Source: Promethearchaeota archaeon (lineage in GTDB: Archaea > Asgardarchaeota > Lokiarchaeia > Sigyniarchaeales > SOKP01). From it: a DNA stretch of 64,000 bases. The position numbers were made by a program, and so were the translations under genes. The stretch is from positions 1,017,063 through 1,081,062 of the forward strand of contig JAHPZA010000006.1 of the NCBI GenBank assembly GCA_019058445.1. Direction: 5' to 3'. Shown here piece by piece: positions 52,940 through 61,417 of the stretch. How positions within the stretch are numbered: position 1 is the first letter of the stretch; the number at the start of each line of letters is the position of its first letter. The notes beneath the pieces were generated by a model. That model did no database searches. It was not told the origin of the DNA and was given only the letters and a program-made list of their open reading frames with translations.

Positions 52940-53554
52940 TTATACATTAAAATTGTATTTATGAGCATTTTTAAGAGCGTCAAATGTTGCTTTTACGAGA
53001 TTCTCACTTGTTCGAGTATCTCCATAAGTTTTACTCCAAATATCTTCTATGCCGCAAAGTCTTAAGACTTGTTTAACTTTATCGGCACATGCCAATCCAA
53101 CTCCAGCAGGAGATGGAATTAAATTAATCTTAACACTTCCACACTTACCACTAATTTTGAATGGGATACTGTGAGTTCCACCGCATCCACATTCTTTGCT
53201 TCCACAACCCCTTTGAACGGGAACTACGGAGAGTTTTGCTTTATCTATTGCTTTTCTAATTGCAGGTCCAACTTCTCTACTCTTTGCTGCACCTACACCT
53301 AAAAATCCATCAGCACCTACGATAACCACCGCTTTAAATCTACTACGCTGTCCACTGGCTGTCATTTGTTGTACCATCTTTATGGTAATTACGTCTTCGC
53401 GGAGTTGTGGGAGAAGTATATCTATAATTTCTTTTTCTTTTACAACTAAATTATTTTGAAAAATCCGAGGTAAGTCGATTAATCCCTCTTTGACTAATTC
53501 TCCGAGTTTAGTTTTCGGAATCCATTCTTCTTCTATTCTTCTTGTTCGACTCAT
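52940..53554 (-). CDS. rps5: 30S ribosomal protein S5 (uS5)
   Basis: 204 residues. The double-stranded RNA-binding segment MVQQMTASGQRSRFKAVVIV and the C-terminal LIPSPAGVGLACADKVKQVL identify uS5. The insert RGCGSKECGCGGTHSIPF, rich in Cys/Gly, is typical of archaeal and eukaryotic (S2) forms. It guards the mRNA entry tunnel and decoding fidelity. Sits between L18 and L30. Confidence 0.96.
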   Translation of the reverse strand: MSRTRRIEEEWIPKTKLGELVKEGLIDLPRIFQNNLVVKEKEIIDILLPQLREDVITIKMVQQMTASGQRSRFKAVVIVGADGFLGVGAAKSREVGPAIRKAIDKAKLSVVPVQRGCGSKECGCGGTHSIPFKISGKCGSVKINLIPSPAGVGLACADKVKQVLRLCGIEDIWSKTYGDTRTSENLVKATFDALKNAHKYNFNV

Positions 53555-53573
53555 TTAAATTTCTCTCTTAAAA

Positions 53574-54167
53574 TTAAGCAGTATTTTCTATTTTTTGTAA
53601 AGTATTTGATATAATTTTACTAATTTTATTAGGGTCTATTTTATTTTTCTTTAAATATCCAGAAAAGATTTGGTCATATTTTTCTGGCTCACTCTGTTTT
53701 AGAATTTTCGCATAATTCTCAATATGAGTTCCCTTGATTCTTTCTTCTAAATTCTTAGGAAAGAAGTCCTCTTTATGGGGTACTTCAATTCCCGCATCTA
53801 ATAGTCCTTTAAAGGCAGCAAGGACACGATTTCTGTGGTAAAATATGCCTAAATCAAGAATCGCATCATTAATATTATTCTTTTTAGCTCTTATTCCCGC
53901 CAAATAGCCTGTAAGATAGGAGGCGGGTATATTTCCTGTATTTGCTTTATAGTCATATTTTTTTAATAATTCTCCAGAAAATGCTGATACTAAAATTTTA
54001 TCCCCTGCTTTTTTAGATTCAACAATTTGAACGACTATATGATTATTCGAGGCCCGAATGACAACTCTTAATTTTCTTGACTTTAATAGCTTCATTCTTC
54101 TATGATAATTAGTTTTTCCTTCATACCTCCTCCTTTTGGCTACTCTATACCTGGGTCCATGCGCCAT
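53574..54167 (-). CDS. rpl18: 50S ribosomal protein L18 (uL18)
   Basis: 197 residues. Starts MAHGPRYRVAKRRRYEGKTNY, the archaeal uL18 beginning, and continues with RVVIRASNNHIVVQIVESKK and GSYLTGYLAG-like YLTGYLAGIRAKKN. It binds 5S rRNA together with L5. Only two bases separate it from the L19e stop, so translation is probably coupled. Confidence 0.96.
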   Translation of the reverse strand: MAHGPRYRVAKRRRYEGKTNYHRRMKLLKSRKLRVVIRASNNHIVVQIVESKKAGDKILVSAFSGELLKKYDYKANTGNIPASYLTGYLAGIRAKKNNINDAILDLGIFYHRNRVLAAFKGLLDAGIEVPHKEDFFPKNLEERIKGTHIENYAKILKQSEPEKYDQIFSGYLKKNKIDPNKISKIISNTLQKIENTA

Positions 54168-54169
54168 AT

Positions 54170-54625
54170 TTACCTACCTCGTCTTTGTAATTCTTTATCT
54201 TTAATATAGCGATTTAACTGCCTCACACTATTAAACATCCCACCTTTGGCATTTTTATAAAGTTTGCGGTAATTAGCGGGAGATATTAATTTTCGATCTC
54301 GCAATTTTCTTAATTCTCTTCTAATGGGACGAATTCGCTTTATGTATGCTCTTTTCTTTGGCATACGAGCTGTTTTAGGGCCTTTTCTTTTTCCTAAGCC
54401 TCTTGCTAATCCTTTTTTCTTTCTTTCATGTCGAATAGTTTTTCTATGCTTAGAAATTCCTTTTTTGTATTTCTTCTGAATAATACCTTCTTTAATTAAA
54501 TTTCGGATATCTTCTCTCGTTATTGCCATTTTAATTTCATCCATGAGATATGGGTCAAAATACACCCTATTTTCTCCACATTTTAAAATATCCGCTGCTA
54601 TTCTTTTTTGCGCAGTTAAATTCAT
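54170..54625 (-). CDS. rpl19e: 50S ribosomal protein L19e (eL19)
   Basis: 151 residues, strongly basic. MNLTAQKRIAADILKCGENR and the middle GISKHRKTIRHERKKKGLA are clear eL19 marks. Archaeal/eukaryotic protein that forms an inter-subunit bridge. Positioned between L32e and L18 as in most archaea. Confidence 0.96.
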   Translation of the reverse strand: MNLTAQKRIAADILKCGENRVYFDPYLMDEIKMAITREDIRNLIKEGIIQKKYKKGISKHRKTIRHERKKKGLARGLGKRKGPKTARMPKKRAYIKRIRPIRRELRKLRDRKLISPANYRKLYKNAKGGMFNSVRQLNRYIKDKELQRRGR

Positions 54626-54646
54626 TTTTCATCACATTGATTTTTA

Positions 54647-55159
54647 TTAATCTTCATCTTCTATTTCTTCTTCATCAAAAGAGTCTTCAAGATCCTCCTC
54701 ATCTAAATAATCTTCGTCATCTTCTATACCCTCTAATGACGATTCTAACAGAGCTTCATATTCTTCCATCTCTCTTTGAGTTACCCCAATGTTAAGAATT
54801 TTAAAATTTCTTTTCTGAGCTTGATCAATTATTTCTATTCGTTTCTTAGCTCCTAATCTTCTCGCTATTTTGAGGGCATGTTTTTTAGGATTTAACTTTT
54901 CTAAATCACTTAACATTTCAACTCTGGTTTCTTGGTAACCAGAAGGATGTAAACCTCGTATTTTTTTAGGAGTTCTATATCCAATTGAAGGGGATTTTAC
55001 TCCTGACTTAGTTTTCTTTCTCGTTTGACTATCAATACCTCTAGCTTTTCTCCATGAATCTTTAACTCTTACATATCTCCAAGATTCAACTCTTCTAAAT
55101 GAAGGTTTTTTCTTTTTCATGTTTTTTCGAATTTCCAATAATCTTTCTTTTTCTGTCAT
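54647..55159 (-). CDS. rpl32e: 50S ribosomal protein L32e (eL32) with acidic tail
   Basis: 170 residues. The eL32 core FRRVESWRYVRVKDSWRKAR and IGYRTPKKIRGLHPSGYQE is followed by about 30 strongly acidic residues at the C-terminus. That tail is longer than I would expect for an archaeal eL32 and joins a set of acidic tails on S3, L24, L29 and S19 in the same operon. It lies between L6 and L19e. Confidence 0.95.
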   Translation of the reverse strand: MTEKERLLEIRKNMKKKKPSFRRVESWRYVRVKDSWRKARGIDSQTRKKTKSGVKSPSIGYRTPKKIRGLHPSGYQETRVEMLSDLEKLNPKKHALKIARRLGAKKRIEIIDQAQKRNFKILNIGVTQREMEEYEALLESSLEGIEDDEDYLDEEDLEDSFDEEEIEDED

Positions 55160-55184
55160 GTTTTTTACCCCTTATTTTTAATCA

Positions 55185-55766
55185 TTATTGTATTTCCCAA
55201 ATAATTTCATTCCCAATTTGTTTTTTGTATAGATATACTCCATCTTGAAAAACACGAGGATCTTTTTTTCGAATACGGCAAGCTCTTTTAACATTTGCCG
55301 CTGTTAAACCTAAAGCTTCTTTATCTGGTCCGATAAAGTATACATCATCACCCTTTACTTCAATTTTTACATTATCAGGAAATTTTGCTTTTCTTGGTGC
55401 CCTTTCACCTAAAAAGTTGACGACATGAATTTCTTTTATCTTTTCCTTAACCTCTACGGTACAGGGAAAATGCGAATAACAAATTTTTGAAACATATTTA
55501 TAATTATCCTTTACTCCTATGACTAGATTATTTATAATATTAATAATTGTCTTAGCTAAAGCGAGAGTTGTATTTCTAGGGAAGTGTGCGGTAAATTGTA
55601 ATTTATTACCTTGAAGTTCAATTTTTATCCCTCTCGCATGACCAAAATCTTTTGTAATCGGCCCTCCTTTAGGTCCTTTCACAGTAATAAGGTTATTACC
55701 TTCAATTTTCACATCCACATCTTTCGGGATTTCCAGTGATTCATCAAAAAACGCTACTTTAACCAT
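55185..55766 (-). CDS. rpl6: 50S ribosomal protein L6 (uL6)
   Basis: 193 residues. Duplicated beta-alpha domains, with VTVKGPKGGPITKDF in the first and KEALGLTAANVKRACRIRKK in the second, followed by the C-terminal DPRVFQDGVYLYKKQ. It binds near the sarcin-ricin loop. Between S8 and L32e, 22-25 base gaps. Confidence 0.96.
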   Translation of the reverse strand: MVKVAFFDESLEIPKDVDVKIEGNNLITVKGPKGGPITKDFGHARGIKIELQGNKLQFTAHFPRNTTLALAKTIINIINNLVIGVKDNYKYVSKICYSHFPCTVEVKEKIKEIHVVNFLGERAPRKAKFPDNVKIEVKGDDVYFIGPDKEALGLTAANVKRACRIRKKDPRVFQDGVYLYKKQIGNEIIWEIQ

Positions 55767-55788
55767 TCTGATTTACCTCATGATTCTA

Positions 55789-56172
55789 TTAATAAATATA
55801 ACATAAAGTATGACCGCCAATACGCTTTTCTTCTGCCTCTTTCATTGTCATGATGCCTTGATTCGTGGTTAAAATAATTACCCCTAGCCCAGGAGCGGGT
55901 AATAACCTTCTTTCTAAAGCTTCATATTGGTTTACCTTATAATTTAGACGCATTAAAGCCTTACATTCATTTATTTTTCCTAACAAGGCTATTTTGAATT
56001 TTCCTTGCCTCCCATCATCATATCTCTCAAATTCGCCAATATAAGCATGTTTCTGAAAGATTCGAAGAATACGTTGTATTAAATTTGATGCAGGACTAAT
56101 AATTACCTCTTTTTTCTTCGCAAATTCTGCATTTTTTAGCATATTCGCCATATCGGCCAAAGTATTAACCAT
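55789..56172 (-). CDS. rps8: 30S ribosomal protein S8 (uS8)
   Basis: 127 residues, beginning MVNTLADMANMLKNAEFAKK, with the C-terminal APGLGVIILTTNQGIMTMKE, which is the archaeal version of the rRNA-binding loop. It binds helix 21 of 16S rRNA and in bacteria represses the spc operon. Follows S14 by 32 bases. Confidence 0.96.
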   Translation of the reverse strand: MVNTLADMANMLKNAEFAKKKEVIISPASNLIQRILRIFQKHAYIGEFERYDDGRQGKFKIALLGKINECKALMRLNYKVNQYEALERRLLPAPGLGVIILTTNQGIMTMKEAEEKRIGGHTLCYIY

Positions 56173-56204
56173 ATTTTTTCACATTTTTAATCTATAATTT
56201 AATT

Positions 56205-56354
56205 CTATTCATAACGACGAAATCCAATGTCTTTGCCAATCTCATAGAAACAGCGTCTACAAAGATACAGACCGTACCTTCTGATTAATCCTCTATGAGT
56301 ATGGCATCTTCTACATTCACGGATTCCTTTACCATGTTTTTTTGATTGCGGTAT
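56205..56354 (-). CDS. rps14: 30S ribosomal protein S14 (uS14), ATA start codon
   Basis: 49 residues when read from an ATA codon: (M)PQSKKHGKGIREC, then CxxC-x(n)-CxxC formed by CRRCHTHRG and CRRCFYEIG, ending GFRRYE. This is the zinc-binding archaeal/eukaryotic (S29) form and its length and ends match the family exactly. There is no ATG, GTG or TTG in frame between an upstream TGA and the conserved PxxxKHGKG. The ATA at 56354 has AGGGAGTG nine bases upstream, so translation from a non-canonical AUA (or an AUU/AUA one or two codons earlier) is the simplest reading. Confidence 0.9.
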   Translation of the reverse strand: MPQSKKHGKGIRECRRCHTHRGLIRRYGLYLCRRCFYEIGKDIGFRRYE

Positions 56355-56375
56355 AATTATTCACTCCCTATTGTA

Positions 56376-56966
56376 TTAAAAGAATTCTAATTCCAATTCT
56401 TTTACTATTTTAATATTATATATTTTTTCTAAATAATATTGAGCTTCCTCTCTACTTACATAATGATGTTTTGGAATTTTAGAGCGTTGCTTTCTCCTAT
56501 ATCTCACCCTCATTCCGGGTCGTACAAGTCTCCCCATAATATCGAGCCCCCAGAGACCTGTCTGGGCGTCATACTCAACACCAGGTATGGAAATGTGTTC
56601 TGTAATTCCAAAACCGAAATTACCATAATTATCAAAACTTTTTCTTAAAATTTTATTATTATTAACAATTATTAACCTTTTTAGCAATTTTTCTGCGTCC
56701 TTTCCTCTTACTGTTACTTTACAGCCAATAGGTCTTCCCTTCCTTAAATTAAATTCTTTAACATTCTTTTTTGATATGGTTTTTACAGGCATTTTTCCCG
56801 AGATCGTTTCGAGAACCGCAACTGCTCTTTCTAATTCTTCTCCACCAGCTCCTACGCCTATATTGAGTACCATTTTCTCTAAAAATGGTTTCCTCATAGG
56901 ATTTTCCCAGATTTTATCGAATGCGTTTGCTTGAGCCTTTTTAGCTTTTTTAGTTTTGGCTGACAT
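56376..56966 (-). CDS. rpl5: 50S ribosomal protein L5 (uL5)
   Basis: 196 residues from the ATG at 56966, with GTGAG upstream; an in-frame GTG at 56978 is the alternative. NPMRKPFLEKMVLNIGVGAG, GRPIGCKVTVRG and FGITEHISIPGVEYD are uL5 signatures. It binds 5S rRNA with L18. Between S4e and S14. Confidence 0.96.
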   Translation of the reverse strand: MSAKTKKAKKAQANAFDKIWENPMRKPFLEKMVLNIGVGAGGEELERAVAVLETISGKMPVKTISKKNVKEFNLRKGRPIGCKVTVRGKDAEKLLKRLIIVNNNKILRKSFDNYGNFGFGITEHISIPGVEYDAQTGLWGLDIMGRLVRPGMRVRYRRKQRSKIPKHHYVSREEAQYYLEKIYNIKIVKELELEFF

Positions 56967-56996
56967 TGTATATCTCACGTTATTTTTTTTTATTTT

Positions 56997-57752
56997 TTAA
57001 GCCCCCACTTTTGGTAAGCTAATTTCAGATTGATCTTCACCTAGGACAAAAGTATAATCATACAAGGTTTCGGTATGTTCTCCATCATGTTCAATGGATA
57101 CAGTATTAGCATTAGGACCAAACAGTTTTTTTATACTTTTGATGGTGCCTACTTGTCCGATATTTTTACCAGACATAATAATCGCTAAATTATTTTCTTT
57201 AAATTTTAAGGTTTTAAGGATTTCTTGTTCTGGAACGGAGATTTTTAAGACATCCATTCTTTTATAAATATCTTCTTTAGGATTCTTTGGATCAGCTATG
57301 CGAATTAAGATATTTCTTCCATCATGTAAATTTAATTGCAAATGCCCCCCCTTTACAGTAGTTTTTTGTCTTATTCTACATAACTTGAAAGTGCTCTCTG
57401 ATTCAGGTATTTCGTGGAGAATTAACCCGTAATGAGAGTCTGGGAGTAATCGATAATTTCTATTAATCTTTTCAATACTTAACACATCCATTAATCCAAC
57501 TGGATACGCTTTATCTCTTACAATCTTTCCGTCAACTTTGAAATAACCTAAGCCTATTAATTTTTTTGCTTCTCTATGATTGTCAGCAAAATTAAGAAGA
57601 TCTCGAACAATATGTAATAAAGGTAAACAGTCTCTTGATGGATGAGGTCCTGATGAAGTTTTCACGAAGAATTTCCCATGCTTTCTTTTAATTTGTAAGA
57701 ATTTAGGGGTATTTAATCGTTTTAAAGTCTTTTTTCCTCCATGGCTTGTCAT
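56997..57752 (-). CDS. rps4e: 30S ribosomal protein S4e (eS4)
   Basis: 251 residues. KRLNTPKFLQIKRKHGKFFV at the start, then an S4-type RNA-binding motif (LIGLGYFKVDGKIVRD, YPVGLMDVLSI), a central domain, and a KOW loop near 195 (IMSGKNIGQVGTIKSIKK). Specific to archaea and eukaryotes. The start abuts the L24 stop, so the two are translationally coupled. Confidence 0.96.
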   Translation of the reverse strand: MTSHGGKKTLKRLNTPKFLQIKRKHGKFFVKTSSGPHPSRDCLPLLHIVRDLLNFADNHREAKKLIGLGYFKVDGKIVRDKAYPVGLMDVLSIEKINRNYRLLPDSHYGLILHEIPESESTFKLCRIRQKTTVKGGHLQLNLHDGRNILIRIADPKNPKEDIYKRMDVLKISVPEQEILKTLKFKENNLAIIMSGKNIGQVGTIKSIKKLFGPNANTVSIEHDGEHTETLYDYTFVLGEDQSEISLPKVGA

Positions 57753-58205
57753 TTATTCTTCCTCCTCCTCCTCTAATTTTTGTTTTGTTTTTTTCGGAGC
57801 CAGCAGATAATCCTCATCCCAATATCCCGCTTTTCGTTCTATCATACTAGCTCTCCAACCATCCATTTTCTTCGCTTCAGCTTTAAACTTAGTTATAATA
57901 AGATTTGAGATATGAATAGTGGGGTGAAATTGTGTTCCATCGGTTTTTTCAAATACCGCTTCCTTTACTTTAACCCGTAAATCTTTATTAATTTCTAATA
58001 CTTCCCCTTCGAAATCTTTGTATTCTCCTTTACAAATTTTCACCGAATCGCCTGCTCTAAGAGGGATCCTTTTGATTCCATACTCATCTGAAAGGAAATC
58101 AGCTAGTCTACAGGTCAATAATTTTGATCTGTGATGATTTTTGTAATTAAAAAGTGCTTTTCTCTGCTTGTTTGGTTTTCTTGATTTAATTTTCATATTG
58201 GTCAC
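57753..58205 (-). CDS. rpl24: 50S ribosomal protein L24 (uL24)
   Basis: 150 residues. LRAGDSVKICKGEYKDFEG is the KOW motif of uL24. The C-terminus ends with a run of six Glu after a basic stretch, another acidic tail in this operon. Functions in early assembly of the large subunit. Directly adjacent to S4e. Confidence 0.95.
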   Translation of the reverse strand: MTNMKIKSRKPNKQRKALFNYKNHHRSKLLTCRLADFLSDEYGIKRIPLRAGDSVKICKGEYKDFEGEVLEINKDLRVKVKEAVFEKTDGTQFHPTIHISNLIITKFKAEAKKMDGWRASMIERKAGYWDEDYLLAPKKTKQKLEEEEEE

Positions 58206-58220
58206 TTTTTTAACATTTTA

Positions 58221-58646
58221 TTAAATTATAAGAGATGAGATGGAAGCTAATCTGGGAAATTGTTCTGCTGCTTCTCTTGCTATCGGTCCTCTAATTTCAG
58301 TACCTCTAGGATCCCCTTCCTTGGATACTAATACGCCCGCGTTATCTTCGAAGCATAAACGCGTTCCATCTTTTCTTCTAAATATCATTTTCTGTCGTAC
58401 AATTACACATTTTAATATATTTCCTCTAAGTTCTGGTCTCCCTTTTTTAATGGTAACTGTACATACGTCACCTACGGAAGCTTTAGGTAACCTTCTTAAC
58501 CGGGTCTTACTATGATCAACATTTATAATTTGCGCAATTTTTGCTCCAGAATTATCTGTGATAAGCACTTTTGAACCGTTACATAATCCCGCGCTGGTTC
58601 GCGGCTTGGCCATTTTTTTTCTGCCTGATTTTCTTCGTGTTCCCAC
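58221..58646 (-). CDS. rpl14: 50S ribosomal protein L14 (uL14)
   Basis: 141 residues. GSKVLITDNSGAKIAQIINV, ASVGDVCTVTIKKGRPELRG and the C-terminal GTEIRGPIAREAAEQFPRLA are the uL14 signature segments. It forms a bridge to the small subunit. Starts one base before the S17 stop boundary, gap 0, as expected in this operon. Confidence 0.97.
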   Translation of the reverse strand: MGTRRKSGRKKMAKPRTSAGLCNGSKVLITDNSGAKIAQIINVDHSKTRLRRLPKASVGDVCTVTIKKGRPELRGNILKCVIVRQKMIFRRKDGTRLCFEDNAGVLVSKEGDPRGTEIRGPIAREAAEQFPRLASISSLII

Positions 58647-58994
58647 TTAACTCTCCCCAGTGACTATTTTTTGTAATACAATAAATGCTTTTGTTTTCGA
58701 GATTTTTCTGCTCTCACCAACACGTACTAAATCTCCGATTTCTATTTCTGATCTTAAGCATTCGGGTAAATGACATGAAAGTCGTGAATTTCTTCTTTCA
58801 TATCTTTGATACTTTTTGACAAATTGTACGTAATCACGTCTAATTATAACTGTATTTCGGGACTTTTTAGAGACTACCACCCCTTGGGTAATTTTTCCTC
58901 TAATTCTTGTTGTCCCATGAAACGGACAAAAATTATCATTACATTCTTTCATTTTAGGAGCTGTTACTCCAGGCACACCAATGTTCCTACTCAT
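58647..58994 (-). CDS. rps17: 30S ribosomal protein S17 (uS17)
   Basis: 115 residues from the ATG at 58994, whose ATGA overlaps the Rpp29 stop; an in-frame ATG at 59003 also exists. MSRNIGVPGVTAPKMKECND and CPFHGTTRIRGKITQGVVVS belong to the archaeal/eukaryotic (S11) form, and SRLSCHLPECLRSEIEIGDL is the conserved OB-fold part. It binds 16S rRNA early in assembly. Confidence 0.95.
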   Translation of the reverse strand: MSRNIGVPGVTAPKMKECNDNFCPFHGTTRIRGKITQGVVVSKKSRNTVIIRRDYVQFVKKYQRYERRNSRLSCHLPECLRSEIEIGDLVRVGESRKISKTKAFIVLQKIVTGES

Positions 58995-59305
58995 TTCAAC
59001 CATCTTCTTTTTCTTAAATTTCTTAGTCTATTTTCGGGACGACCAACAATTTTAGCCCCCTCTACTTCCACCATATATTCTTCACGCTGATTCTTTTCAC
59101 TTGGAAGTTTAATCCTAAATATATGGTCTTTTTTGACATATTTTTTAGTAATTTTATTTTTTTCAGTAATTAACATATTTTTTGTATCGTCAATAATCAT
59201 TCCTATATCTTTATACACTTCATTCTGCTTCTTCGATATAAGTATCGCATAAGCATTAAAACCAATTAAATCGTGATATATTAAATATTTGGGATTTGCC
59301 TTCAT
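58991..59305 (-). CDS. rnp1: Ribonuclease P protein component 1 (Rpp29)
   Basis: 104 residues. The Sm-like beta barrel core shows LIGFNAYAILISKKQNEVYK, GMIIDDTKNMLITE and the ending VVEGAKIVGRPENRLRNLRK-like, with a strongly basic tail (RKRRWLK). This archaeal/eukaryotic Pop4 homologue helps RNase P mature tRNA 5' ends. Its place between L29 and S17 is the normal archaeal order. It overlaps both neighbours by four bases, so translation is tightly coupled. Confidence 0.93.
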   Translation of the reverse strand: MKANPKYLIYHDLIGFNAYAILISKKQNEVYKDIGMIIDDTKNMLITEKNKITKKYVKKDHIFRIKLPSEKNQREEYMVEVEGAKIVGRPENRLRNLRKRRWLK

Positions 59306-59538
59306 TCTTCTTCTTCATACCATCCTTCTTCTATTTTTTGTAATTTTTCTTCTCTTCTAACGGTCAAAATTCTAGCTATTTGCTTTCTTAACATTTTTGC
59401 TTTGGCAGGATTATCAGAAACTCCACCACCCGTCTGGGTAGAATATAATATCATCAATTCTTCTCTTAAATCAACTAATGCTCTTTGCCTTTCTCTCTCA
59501 TCCATTTGTCGGATTTGCTCAGCAGTAATAATTTTCAT
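59302..59538 (-). CDS. rpl29: 50S ribosomal protein L29 (uL29)
   Basis: 78 residues, two long helices: ITAEQIRQMDERERQRALVD, then NPAKAKMLRKQIARILTVRR, the conserved last turn of uL29, with an acidic tail (EEGWYEEEE). Lies at the peptide exit. The stop overlaps the Rpp29 start by four bases. Confidence 0.95.
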   Translation of the reverse strand: MKIITAEQIRQMDERERQRALVDLREELMILYSTQTGGGVSDNPAKAKMLRKQIARILTVRREEKLQKIEEGWYEEEE

Positions 59539-59570
59539 TTATTTCACCTTTTAAAAAGTTATTATTCTTC

Positions 59571-60344
59571 TTACTTTTCCTCTTCTTCTGACTCTATAGA
59601 GATTTCTTCCACTTCCTCTTCGTCCACTTCATCGATTATTTCTTGAACTTCTTCATCAATTTCCCCTTCTATTACCTCTTCTTCAACATCCAATCTACTT
59701 CGGTTCTTGCCAAGTTTTATCTCAATTTCTTTTTGTACTTTTTTTAACTCGTCCATTTTAATTTCAACACCGTCTCCTGTTTTAAAATCAGCACGCATAA
59801 TTTTGACCACTACTCCTAGTACACCGCTTTTTTGAATACATTGAGCTACCCCTTTATCGACAGCTTCTTGGGCAGGTTGTCCACTTTTTTTCATTGTTCC
59901 TGCCCGAAAAATTTGGGTTCTTGCTCTTTGAGAGGTTACCTTACCTGAAACCTTAATCTCAACTCCTTTTGCCCCCGCATCCATTACTTTCCTTAAAATA
60001 TAATATCCTGCTCTTCGATAATGTCTTCCTCGATCTAAACTGTAGGCTAATCTCTCCGCCATTATTTGAGCATCTAAATCGGGTTGTTCTACTTCTTCCA
60101 CTTCGATTTGAGGCATTTCTAAACCAAATCGCTGTTCTAGAACATCGGTAATTTCTTGAATCCTTTTTCCACCCTTTCCAATAACGAGTCCTGGACGGCT
60201 TGTTTTAAGCGTAATCCTAACTCCTAATGGAGTTTTCTGTAAATCAACTCCCGCAAATCCTGCTCTTACTAGTTCTGAGCGTAAATACTCATTAATTTGC
60301 ATTAACTTTATTCCTTGTTCAATAAAATGCTTTGATAATGGCAA
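59571..60344 (-). CDS. rps3: 30S ribosomal protein S3 (uS3) with long acidic tail
   Basis: 257 residues from a TTG start. The KH domain contains SRPGLVIGKGGKRIQEITDV, and GVEIKVSGKVTSQRARTQIF is the C-terminal uS3 signature. From about residue 215 the chain becomes almost pure Glu/Asp/Val/Ile, an acidic extension of about 40 residues. It forms the mRNA entry site with S4 and S5. Downstream of L22, 53-base gap. Confidence 0.95.
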   Translation of the reverse strand: MPLSKHFIEQGIKLMQINEYLRSELVRAGFAGVDLQKTPLGVRITLKTSRPGLVIGKGGKRIQEITDVLEQRFGLEMPQIEVEEVEQPDLDAQIMAERLAYSLDRGRHYRRAGYYILRKVMDAGAKGVEIKVSGKVTSQRARTQIFRAGTMKKSGQPAQEAVDKGVAQCIQKSGVLGVVVKIMRADFKTGDGVEIKMDELKKVQKEIEIKLGKNRSRLDVEEEVIEGEIDEEVQEIIDEVDEEEVEEISIESEEEEK

Positions 60345-60397
60345 GTTTTTCTCAATTTCTTTAAATTATTTTAATATTTTATAATCATTAATTAAAT

Positions 60398-60877
60398 TTA
60401 TCCAGGGATTTCATATATTACAAGTTCTACATGTGAAAGATGTTTATATTTTGCTGAAGATCGACCATGCGCACGCTCTATATAGCGTTTTATAATCCTT
60501 CCTCTATGCGCCGCAGCGTGAATAATTCGACATAAATCCACATCTAAACCTTTATATTCGGCGTTAGATTCTACAGCCGTAAGGACTTCGTAAATTCTTG
60601 CGCAAGTTTTTATAGGATATCTCCCAGCGTACCATTTAAATTCTTTTAAGTCTTTCCTGTGAGCTTGTTTCTTTTTATGACGCCTAAACGGAACCGATCG
60701 CTTTAATTGAATTACATCTTCTAAAAATGTTTTCGCTTGATAGACTCTCATTCCCTTAATAGTTGCACAGATTTCTCTTGCATGTTTGGGTTTGATTCGT
60801 AAATCTCTTCCAGATGCCTTAGCGATTCTATCTGTATCATATTTTTGTTCTTGAAAACTATAATCCCATGTAGGCAT
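60398..60877 (-). CDS. rpl22: 50S ribosomal protein L22 (uL22)
   Basis: 159 residues. AKASGRDLRIKPKHAREICA, the loop region MRVYQAKTFLEDVIQLKRSV and HAAAHRGRIIKRYIERAHGR are the archaeal uL22/L17e pattern; the extended hairpin reaches into the exit tunnel. Between S19 and S3 as in all archaea. Confidence 0.96.
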   Translation of the reverse strand: MPTWDYSFQEQKYDTDRIAKASGRDLRIKPKHAREICATIKGMRVYQAKTFLEDVIQLKRSVPFRRHKKKQAHRKDLKEFKWYAGRYPIKTCARIYEVLTAVESNAEYKGLDVDLCRIIHAAAHRGRIIKRYIERAHGRSSAKYKHLSHVELVIYEIPG

Positions 60878-60910
60878 AAATGTTCATCTCTCTTAATAGT
60901 ATAATTATTA

Positions 60911-61417
60911 TCATTTTAATGGAACATATTTAGAACTTCTAGTGGCTCCAATTCCGGGCGAACCATGTTGTACATGCTTTCGAGTTAAGGAAAATTCTCC
61001 TAAATAATGACCAATCATTTCAGGTTTTATATCAACAGTTTCGAACTTTAATCCGTTATATACTCCGATTTTTAATCCCACCATTTCTGGAAAAATGATC
61101 ATATCTCTCACATGAGTTCGGGTGAGGAGATCTTTTCCTCTTTTTTTTGCTCGATATGCTCTTCTTAATCGTTCTAGTAGTTTTTTTTGGCGAGGTGGAA
61201 GACCACGTTTGAGGGAACGCCTAGCTCTTGCGGGAAGTAATTGAATAAATTGATCCATGTTCATTTTTTTCAGCTCGTCTAGCGTAAAGCCTCGATAATG
61301 AAATCTAAGACGGTCTAACTCTGCTTCTGTATCTAATTCATCTTCTTCTTCTTCAGAGATTTCTTCTTCTTCCAATTCCTCTGATTCTTCTCCATCAAAT
61401 TCTTCATTAGGAGCCAT
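60911..61417 (-). CDS. rps19: 30S ribosomal protein S19 (uS19), first gene of the operon, acidic N-terminus
   Basis: 168 residues. The C-terminal core includes [40 protein letters not shown] and the end [16 protein letters not shown]. The first 34 residues are nearly all Glu/Asp, a long acidic extension. In most archaea L3, L4, L23 and L2 precede S19; here an AT-rich 230-base gap and a sugar-kinase/cupin group lie upstream, so this is the first gene of the transcript. Confidence 0.95.
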   Translation of the reverse strand: MAPNEEFDGEESEELEEEEISEEEEDELDTEAELDRLRFHYRGFTLDELKKMNMDQFIQLLPARARRSLKRGLPPRQKKLLERLRRAYRAKKRGKDLLTRTHVRDMIIFPEMVGLKIGVYNGLKFETVDIKPEMIGHYLGEFSLTRKHVQHGSPGIGATRSSKYVPLK

